The notes under the pieces were generated by a model, which was not told the origin of the DNA, did no database searches, and saw only the letters and a list, made by a program, of their open reading frames with translations. Shown here in pieces: positions 32,670 to 40,018 of a stretch of 64,000 bases of DNA. The stretch spans positions 372,001 through 436,000 of the forward strand of contig JADDMT010000011.1 of NCBI GenBank assembly GCA_021401465.1, in the 5' to 3' direction. The position numbers and the translations under genes are program-made. Source of the stretch: Teratosphaeria epicoccoides. Its lineage: Eukaryota > Ascomycota > Dothideomycetes > Mycosphaerellales > Teratosphaeriaceae. The stretch's first letter is position 1. Each line of letters begins with the position of its first letter.

Positions 32670-33014
32670 CTGGCCTGGGTGGTTCTCCTTGTACAGTGGA
32701 CGGCGTGACAAGTACGGACATGATCTCGAGGTATTTGTGGGCTGCGGGCGTCGCCAACGAGCTCCTTTGGTGTATTTCCGTGGAATATATGCTGTGCTAA
32801 AATTCGGCGATGTCGTTGCGGGACGAGCTTCAGACTTCCAGGCGCGTTCCAAGTTTGCATGATTACATAAGCGGTTGTCAAGCGACACTTTGTTTACAAT
32901 CATCCTGTTTTGGGCATGTCGACATTGACACGACATTCATCGACCACAAAGCCTTTTCGTAGATCGACGACAAAGCTCGCCTGCCGGGTCGCAAGGAATA
33001 TGGCTGCCGTCACC
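32670..33014. promoter_or_regulatory. Divergent promoter RRN6 / SPC25
   Basis: 345 bases between the chosen start codons. No TATA box or other site recognised. Confidence 0.45.
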
Positions 33015-33838
33015 ATGACTCCCAGCCGCTTTGGCTCTTCTTACTCGGGCTCGCAGCAACAGTACGCCAGCGCTCCAACCATGGCGGATCAGCTTCCCAG
33101 CATCGACTTCGGCTTCGACGACTTGCGTGAGCGCATGAAGCAGTTCACTACGCGCTTCGACGACTTCATTGAACGCGGGAGAAAGCGCGTGCTGGACGAG
33201 CGCAATGCATTCCGCATGAGTGTCGCAGAGCTTGAGGGTAATGCAGCCCAAGGCGAAACACGAAAGGCTCGCATACTGATATTGAGCCAGACTCGGCGCA
33301 CAGACGTAAGCAGGCGATTGCAGCTCTTCAAACAAAGTCATCATCACACGCGCAAACCCTTGCGAAGGAAGCCGCGGAGACAGAAGAGATGCATGAAGCG
33401 ATCCGCAGCCTGACACTACAGAAGGAAGAACACATATCACATGCCGACGAGCTGAAAGCCGAGATCGCACAGGTCCAGGCATCCATTAAGCAGCGCCGCG
33501 AAGCTCAAGCGGCACACCAGCGATCTCTTGACGCTCAAGCAAGACATAACATCCCAGAGCTGAAGTTCTGGGAGCACTGCTTGGGTCTGAGGATCGAAGG
33601 GACGGGAGTTGAGGATCGCTTGCGGTTTGTTTATGTGTGCGTGGATGACAAAGAACCAGATGTCGAGTGCTGTTTCGACCTGGACATGGGTGGTAGAGAC
33701 TACGAGGTGGCAGCGGCAGAGCCGAAGTTAGATCAGGAGAGCGTGGAGGAGATGCAAAGCGCTCTCAATGAGACAAGAGAGCTGGGCGTCTTCCTGAAGG
33801 GTATGAGAGGATTGTTTCGGCGCGCACTGAAAGGATAG
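33015..33838 (+). CDS. SPC25: Kinetochore protein Spc25 (Ndc80 complex)
   Basis: Predicted 256 residues in two exons: 33015-33237 and 33291-33838. The 53-base intron has donor GAGG|GTAATG and acceptor GAGCCAG; the join gives SVAELEDSAHRRKQAIAALQ. The ATG at 33015 has the best context (CACCATGACT); ATGs at 33000 and 33081 are alternatives. LPSIDFGFDDLRERMKQFTT is the conserved N-terminal motif, followed by a coiled coil from about residue 45 to 150. The C-terminal globular RWD-like domain contains LKFWEHCLGLRIEGTGVEDR and ELGVFLKGMRGLFRRALK. Spc25 pairs with Spc24 to tether the Ndc80 complex to the inner kinetochore. Confidence 0.92.
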
Positions 33839-34351
33839 AGATGTTGCAATTGGTGACGTGTCTCGAGCTGGGATTGGGATCGCGACCGCGACTGCGAACA
33901 CTTCCAGAACAAGCGATGGTGGAATCAGATGTTTTCGTCAACTGTAGAGGGTCGACAAATCAAAGTCTTGATATCCATGCCATCGATCAAGTGCCCATCA
34001 CTCGTTGCAGGACATTCGTGGCCAGAGGAGCCGACGCTGGTGAGATTGCGCAGCAGCTTTGCAGTCTCAAATTTGCTTCATCGTTCTGTCTCACCTTGGT
34101 CAAAGTCAGGGTCTGCATTGATTTCGACCCGAACACGACCTGGCCAAGTCAAAAGACTCGCCTACGGAAGACCCCGACTTCCCGCAATGACTACGGCAAC
34201 CACGGCCCGCTACTTTCACGTGCAAACGCGCACAGCTTGCAAACCGAACTTCAGTCTACGCCCGCAATCGCTGCGATCTTGTGGTGCAAATATAGTTCCA
34301 TCAACTCGACAATGTTCTCAAGCGCTCGAGAACACCCGACCGGAAGAAGAT
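33839..34351. other. Intergenic between convergent SPC25 and PITH gene
   Basis: About 510 bases. Long plus-strand frames here run antisense into the PITH gene and have no motif. Confidence 0.5.
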
Positions 34352-35087
34352 CTACATTCCATGCCGACTTCCACCAGCTCCAATATCCCTGCCAAACCTC
34401 TCACCCACCCCACTAACCATCTTATGATCCCCCGGATTCGCCGCCGCCTCATACAGGAAATTCACCGGCTCCCGACTCAGCTTCATCCACTCACCCTTGA
34501 AACCCAGATAGCTAATCCTCGTCACATCCTCCTCACCCTGGCCCCAATTATCCTCAAAGAACAAATCTAGCGAACGCACAGTATTGAACAGCGCACGCTT
34601 GACTGGCACCTCTTGAATCTCGTTCGACTGAGCGAGGTCGATCTTTTGGGTGGGCTGGATGGAGGAGGCGATGGAGAAGTCGAGGTCGTCACGGTTGAGG
34701 AAGAGTTTGAGGGTCATCGGGGCGCTGTCGGCGGTGGAGGTGCGGATGAGGATGCTGTGGAGGCGGATTTGGGCGGTGAAGCTATGTGGCGTCGGTAACG
34801 ATTACCAGTACGTGACAGGGCTTTACATACGGAATATGCATCAGCAGTTGCTCGTCTGCATCACTGCTTAACTCTGGCTCAGGATCCATCCTCTCAGTCC
34901 ATGTCTTTTGCACGATCTTCGAGCCGTATCTCGGCTGAGATTCGTTCAGAGTGTTGATGGCAGAGAAGTCTATCTGCTCGTAGATGTGGTTCTGAAGTGC
35001 AGGCGTCATGTCGTCGGTGTGGTCGTGAGACGCACCCTCAGAGTGGTCGTGGCCATGATGATCGTGTTCATCGTGGCAACGGGACAT
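34352..35087 (-). CDS. PITH-domain protein (thioredoxin-like C-terminal domain family)
   Basis: Predicted 228 residues in two exons: 35087-34831 and 34781-34352. The 49-base intron has donor ATTCC|GTATGT and acceptor CACATAG. The join gives LLMHIPFTAQIRLHSILIRT, the signature of the PITH fold. The start MSRCHDEHDHHGHDHSEG opens with the His-rich, metal-binding-looking stretch common in this family. DLFFEDNWGQGEEDVTRISY and LGFKGEWMKL complete the domain. PITH domains associate with the proteasome when fused to thioredoxin (TXNL1); this stand-alone form corresponds to the PITHD1-like group, whose role in fungi is unclear. Cytosolic or nuclear, no signal peptide. Confidence 0.92.
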
Positions 35088-35589
35088 TGTTGCTTTCTTG
35101 TGCTGGCCAGCAGCCGAATAGATTGTGCTCACATCGTGTTGTGGTCAAACACGACGGACAAGCTCGATGAGATTATTCTAGGATGAGAAGTGGGGCGAAT
35201 TTCACGTGCGACATCTCAGGTACGTCCGGTCAAATGTGTGCAAGCTGAGCCACCTTTGTGGTGCATAAGGCAAGCACAACACGAGGTGGTGGCAATGTAT
35301 GGTGCCCGAGCAGCTTTTCAAGGAGCGCATTATCAACGTAGGATATGTCTCAGACAGACGGAATGTGCTTTCGCTGCTCGCATCCCACATGCCATCTGCT
35401 GCTTGAGCAAGGTGTACAATCATGGATTCTTCTGTCCTGGGTGTAACTCCCCGAAGTCGACTGTTGCCTCTACCTAAACCACAAGCACCAAATGCGATTG
35501 CTGCGGATGTTTTCATGAAGAAAGGATGAGAACATACATGTAGATTTGTAGCTCTCGGAACACGACTGCGTCTGGCTCAGCGACAACAC
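35088..35589. other. Intergenic, no gene seen
   Basis: About 500 bases: promoter side of the PITH gene and start of the decayed HET region. Nothing recognised. Confidence 0.45.
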
Positions 35590-37242
35590 CCAATGTTTCT
35601 GATTATCACCCACCTCATCGCGAACGCATGGACGCTTCCGAACCTTGGGCTCGATCATCCAGAGTGTCGCGCCAACACGCCATATTTTGCAATACAGTAC
35701 GCTTGGGGCGACGTCGAAACCATCCATGAAGACCCAGTCAATGGCAACAAGCGACTGGCGGGTCAGACTTGTCACCACGCTCCGTGGCAAGCACGACTGC
35801 ACCACCCAGGATCGTCTGTCTGGCTCGACTTTCCGAGCATTGATCAAGGTGATCTCGCTGAAAACGCCAGCAAGTCGCCATGACGGACAAAATATATGCT
35901 TGCGCGACAGCCGTAATATCTTGCGTAAGCCCACCTGCGAATGACCGTGAGGTTTCGGTTCAACATACATGCACGAGCATGCCTCCATCTGCTGCGCCAT
36001 ATAGGAACGATGGGTCCGAGATGTCGGCTCAAAACCTTTTCCTACCGGCGATCTCTGTCTGCATACATGTATATGCGAGCGGATCTGGCGCGACTAGGAC
36101 CCGTTTATTGAGACGCGATTCAGTCTTGCCTGTGAGGCATTTGCGCAGTGTGCATTTTAGAGCCGAACGCGGATCCTACAAGAGGTCGCAATGGCACTGA
36201 AGCGAGCTCAAGCTGCCGTGGGAGTAACGCGGGATATCTATGTCAAGGCTGGCCATTGCCATGCGTGTCTCTTCGTCCGTCATTTTCGGGACAGTATACA
36301 GTATCGCAACTAGGACTTCTGCTTCCTTTGGTGATTTTAGGCGAGTTTGAGGTTGGGTATACTCGTGACCGTGTACTCGGCCCTTTGGACTCGATGACAC
36401 CACTGGACAGCGCGATGCGCATGATGCCGGATCACACCATATCGACTCTTACCCTGGCTGTGCGGTTCGTCGAGGCGTGGTCCTCATCAGCAACACCTAG
36501 CCTTTACGATCTGACTCGATACTGTACATTCGATCGAATGGTCCCAAATTGTTGAATTTGCTTGCCTGGCCGAGACATACCGATTCGCCTGTGGATTTTA
36601 AGCGACATCAATCCGGCTACGCACTGACTGCGACGTGCATCTCGTGACCCAAAGACTCGTCTGGGCCTTGTTGGCTCTACCGGACCTCATGGAGCCGCGA
36701 ATTAAGAAATACGGTCGAAACCACACCTGACGGCACCGGAACATCGAGTGTACGAGCCATTCTCAGGTGAACCTTGCGTGGTCTATGCTGGTGAAGACAT
36801 CATGGCAGTCGGTAGCGGTCACGTACGCCCCGGAAATTACCGTGCGCTTTTTGGCAGGGTTGTGGTGCTCGTCCTGACACCGTTCATGGACTCCAGAACT
36901 GCTCATGGCGTCTTGTGTGACAGGGACTTCAGCACCACGCTCGATGCCGAAGACCTGGCTGTGCTGGGTGCGCGAAACTTCAATTGTTCAGGTCGGACGA
37001 GCTGTGAGGTTTATTACCGCCAGTATAAGCCTGTGGGACGGTCTCATCGGCTGGTCACGAGGGTCAGTCGGGGCCCAAGCCCGGCCGTCACTACGGATCA
37101 GGCTGTCAACGCAGATGTTGCCTTCTCGGAAGACGTGCTGCATTCCAAGGAAGCCCTTCGCGGTTTCTCAGCGCACGCGTGGTCCATTGGCCTAGACCCA
37201 GCGGTCAACCGGACTCTCATTCATCGCCGCGGCGTACAGTGA
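35590..37242 (+). pseudogene. Decayed HET-domain gene
   Basis: Several plus-strand frames in order resemble one HET protein. From about 35670: TPYFAIQYAWGDVE, then QTCHHAPWQARLHHPGSSVW and LDFPSIDQGDLAENA (HET motif 1-2 region). Near 35870 the frame shifts; the following frame gives QVAMTDKIYACATAVISCVS. Further on, 36350-36480 gives YTRDRVLGPLDSM and MMPDHTISTLTLAVRFVEAW, the usual region with xDRVFGxLxLxDW and PDYTIS. The last frame, 36748-37242, ends with a segment (TLDAEDLAVLG) that resembles the C-terminal part of such proteins. At least one frameshift and several stops interrupt it, and no splice set repairs it by eye. Overall length (about 550 codons) is near full size, so decay is by point changes rather than one large deletion. 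Confidence 0.6.
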
Positions 37243-37445
37243 CCCGGCTCATCCCTCGACATTATTTTTGGAATTCCGGCGCTCTAGGTGCTCCTTCCCA
37301 GCCTGAATCGTAGGCTTCATCTCGCCTGAAGCGTGACTGTTGCAAGAAAAGCCAAAGGATACCTTTGTCGCCAAAACTACAATACTAAGCTCACCCTCAA
37401 CAAAGAAACCCTCATCACACGCTCCTTCCATTCTCGGACACCTTT

Positions 37446-37520
37446 CCAATCCCAGATCAGCGCTATTGTTCTGCGGAACCCCTTTCCAATCTGTCTTCCA
37501 ATCCACTGCACACATATAAA
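37446..37520 (+). promoter_or_regulatory. CCAAT-box cluster and TATA box upstream of the repeat-peptide gene
   Basis: Three CCAAT words on the plus strand, at 37446-37450, 37486-37490 and 37498-37502 (two in the context CCTTTCCAATC), are followed by TATAAA at 37515-37520. The order and spacing fit a classical fungal promoter for the small gene whose ATG is at 37690. No other gene in the window shows such a clear set. Confidence 0.6.
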
Positions 37521-37563
37521 CCCCGCCAAAGCCACTCCCTCCCCAACTCCAGCTAAGGACTAA

Positions 37564-37635
37564 AGCACACACACCCACCCACCCACCCACCCACCCACAC
37601 ACACACCCACCCACACACACACACATACACACACC
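37564..37635. repeat. CA/CCCA microsatellite in the presumed 5' leader
   Basis: About 70 bases of mixed CACA and CCCA units, between the TATA box and the start codon at 37690. It is followed by a CAACC-rich leader ending ACTACCAAG-ATG, a context often seen at well-expressed fungal genes. Confidence 0.8.
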
Positions 37636-37689
37636 ACAACCACAACCGTTCACACAACAAACTTCAACCACCCACCCAAAACTACCAAG

Positions 37690-37881
37690 ATGTTCACGAC
37701 CGCCCCCACCACCCTCGTTCTGCAGAACACTCAATCCAAGTACAACGTCTGCACCCTCCAGAACACTCAATCCAAATACAACGTCTGCACCTTGCAGAAC
37801 ACTCAGTCCAAATACAACGTCTGCACCCTGCAGAACACTCAGTCTAAGTACAACGTCTGCAGCGTGCAGGCGAGAGAGTAA
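37690..37881 (+). CDS. Small tandem-repeat peptide (four 12-residue NTQSKYNVC repeats)
   Basis: 63 residues: a 10-residue head (MFTTAPTTLV), four copies of the 12-residue unit LQNTQSKYNVCT (residues 11-58; bases 37720-37863) and a short tail (VQARE). Each unit contributes one Cys. The 36-base units differ at several positions, and all but one of the differences are synonymous third- or first-position changes (CTG/CTC/TTG, CAA/CAG, TCC/TCT, AAG/AAA). The exception is the last Thr, changed to Ser. This pattern supports translation in this frame. There is no signal peptide, membrane helix or dibasic processing site. A CCAAT/TATA promoter and CA-rich leader lie upstream. A pyrimidine-rich TTCGCAG near 37991 could be a 3' splice site, but a join from the GTAAAG at the stop region adds nothing. 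I do not recognise the family. Confidence 0.65.
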   Translation: MFTTAPTTLVLQNTQSKYNVCTLQNTQSKYNVCTLQNTQSKYNVCTLQNTQSKYNVCSVQARE

Positions 37882-38239
37882 AGGGTAAAGAGTCCCGCTC
37901 ATCAACGGGACATATCCAATGGAGAGTCAGAGTCAGCTTCCGTCGACCTCTTTGACAGGCGCGCTTCGCGAGATTTTTTGCTTTCTTCGCAGTTGATGCG
38001 TTCCGCTGGGATTTCTTGCTTGTTCTCCGCAGTATCCGCGTTAAATAGTTTTGAGTATCCGTGTCACATGCCTGCTTCAAGCTTGGAGTGTTTATTTACA
38101 AAAACCACCCTGAGCGGTGTCGCTCGATCCTACTTGCCCTCTTTGATACTCCACTCCACACACACCCACAGGAAGTAGCCGCCGCCGCACCTCACCCACC
38201 TCACTAATCACAAACCCCAATCCCAATCATGTCTTCCTC
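37882..38239. other. 3' flank of repeat-peptide gene, convergent with BCAT
   Basis: About 360 bases. Pyrimidine-rich run at 37973-37991; nothing else recognised. Confidence 0.45.
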
Positions 38240-39502
38240 TCACACCTTCCAACTCCACTCATGCTCCTCCTCTCCGTACTGAATTCCCTCAATCCAATCC
38301 TTGAACCTCTTCGTCACAGCCCCAACCTCAGAATCTCTCGGCAACCCACAATCCACAATCTTCCCATTCCACCCAATACTCCGCACCGGACTCACGACCG
38401 CCGCCGTCCCGCTGCCAAAGACCTCCATCAACCGCCCTTCCTGCGCCGCTTCGTCCAGCTCTCGCATGTGGAAACGTCGTTCGTGCACTCTCCAGCCTTC
38501 AGGGACCAGTCGTTCGCGAGCGAGCGCGAGGATCGAGTCCCTGACCACGCCTTCGAGGATCGTGCCGTCGAGGGGCGCGGTGAGGAGTTCGGGAGTCCCG
38601 TCTTGATGTCGGATGCAGGCGAAGAGATTCATGGTGCCGACTTCGGTCACGAAATCTTCTTTTCTGCCCGAGGAGGGGTCGATGTCCTCGAAGAGCCAGA
38701 GATTCTGGTGGAAGCCTCGTTGCGCGGCTTGCATTTGCGGGACGATGCAGGGGGCGTAGTTCGCTCCTAGTTTGCTGGCGCCGACTCCGCCAGGCCACGC
38801 GCGCACGGCGTAGGTGGTTGCTTCGAGGGAAATGGCTTTGAAGCCGGTGGGGTAGTAGGGTCCGACTGGGGACGCGATGACGTAGAGGAGGGCGGAGCCG
38901 GGGGGACCGACGCCGAGGGTGCGTTGGGTGCCGATGATGTTGGGACGGATGTAGAGGGCGTAGCCTTTTTCGGAGGGGATGAAGCTTTGTTCCAGGGCGA
39001 CGAAGCGTTTGAGGAGGTCGATGAAGGCGGGGCCGTCGAAGGTGGGAAGGGCGATTCGGGCGGCGGATTTGTTCATGCGGGACATGTTCTTGTCGGGGCG
39101 GAAGAGTCGGACGTTGTTTTGTTTGTCTTTGTAGGCTTTCATGCCTTCGAAGGCTTCAAAGGCATAGTGTAGGACGCAGGTTGCAGGGTCGAGACTGAGG
39201 TTCTGATAGGGGGTGATTCGGGGTGGTAGCCAGCCGTCTGTCGCTGTCCACTCGAGGCTGAGCATGTGGTCGGTGAAGGTGCGGCCGAAGATGAGTTGGG
39301 AGGCTGGTGGCATTTGTTTGGGTGTGGTGGTTGTGGTGATTTGGAGTTGGGAGACATTGATGCTCTTCAGCTTGGGGTCGGCGGCGTCGGGTGCTTGGAG
39401 GGTGGAGGTTGCGTATGTTCGTCGTAGTCGATGCAGACATGGGTGTCGTGTGCTGGGGAGTGGTGATGCTCGTGGGAGCATTGTGCGGAGTGAGGAAGGC
39501 AT
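38240..39502 (-). CDS. BAT1: Mitochondrial branched-chain amino acid aminotransferase
   Basis: Single exon, 420 residues from the ATG at 39502. The frame is open farther upstream but without mitochondrial character; an ATG at 39481 is an alternative. Residues 1-33 are Arg/Ser/Leu-rich with no acids, a good mitochondrial presequence (RRTYATSTLQ near the cleavage site). Class IV PLP aminotransferase motifs: YAFEAFEGMKAY, LYIRPNIIGTQRTLGVGPPG, GGVGASKLGANYAP with the PLP Lys at about 244, EVGTMNLF, and EVFGSGTAAVVSPV. It transfers amino groups between Leu/Ile/Val and 2-oxoglutarate, the last step of their synthesis and first of their breakdown. Its promoter is shared with SCY1 (516 bases). Confidence 0.95.
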   Translation of the reverse strand: MPSSLRTMLPRASPLPSTRHPCLHRLRRTYATSTLQAPDAADPKLKSINVSQLQITTTTTPKQMPPASQLIFGRTFTDHMLSLEWTATDGWLPPRITPYQNLSLDPATCVLHYAFEAFEGMKAYKDKQNNVRLFRPDKNMSRMNKSAARIALPTFDGPAFIDLLKRFVALEQSFIPSEKGYALYIRPNIIGTQRTLGVGPPGSALLYVIASPVGPYYPTGFKAISLEATTYAVRAWPGGVGASKLGANYAPCIVPQMQAAQRGFHQNLWLFEDIDPSSGRKEDFVTEVGTMNLFACIRHQDGTPELLTAPLDGTILEGVVRDSILALARERLVPEGWRVHERRFHMRELDEAAQEGRLMEVFGSGTAAVVSPVRSIGWNGKIVDCGLPRDSEVGAVTKRFKDWIEGIQYGEEEHEWSWKV

Positions 39503-40018
39503 TGAAGTGCAAGAATATGTGGAAAGCCTCCCTGAACATAGACCACCCAATGACTCAGTCCGCCTCCGCTCCCTTATACAGAATAATATGTCGACGGGCG
39601 GAGGGCATCGCTGCTTGTCACGATTCACAATTCGACAAATCTATGTTTCCCATGACTCGCTTCGTCTTGGCCGATCTTCGGCCATGATCCCTGCAGTGCT
39701 TGAGCGCCAAGGCTGCATCACGCACCGATTGAATTTCCGTCAGATTTCGGTGGCGGGCACGGGCGGGCCGACGCCAAGCCCGTAGCCGCTCGTCAGTGAA
39801 GGATTCACTGTCACATGTCAGTCAACGGCAGTCCGCCGATACACGTGTGAATCATTTCGTTCCAGGAAGGGAAGGCACGCACGTAGCAAGCGCTCTTGCT
39901 CAGTCACAGCATCCACCGCAGCACACCCGCCGCCCACCCCTCCCCCAGCTCACTGTTGAGCTCGTCAACGACATGAGGGCTCTGAAGAGGATATCACCTT
40001 CGGCGTAGATAACACACC
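39503..40018. promoter_or_regulatory. Divergent promoter BCAT / SCY1
   Basis: 516 bases between start codons. The SCY1 side ends ACACACCATG. No TATA box recognised. Confidence 0.45.

Noticed and set aside
32670..32936. Longer RRN6 N-terminus from the ATG at 32936.
   Set aside because: It would leave under 80 bases to the divergent SPC25 start and adds a low-complexity basic stretch not expected before the YGHFG motif.
35470..36000. 176-codon minus-strand frame that looks moderately protein-like.
   Set aside because: The plus strand of the same bases carries ordered HET-domain motifs, so the minus frame is better explained as antisense.
37249..37905. 218-codon minus-strand frame across the repeat-peptide locus (Leu/Val/Gly and Gly/Cys/Val runs).
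   Set aside because: It is produced by reading the repeat array and CA microsatellite backwards. Differences between the repeats change residues in this frame but not in the plus frame.
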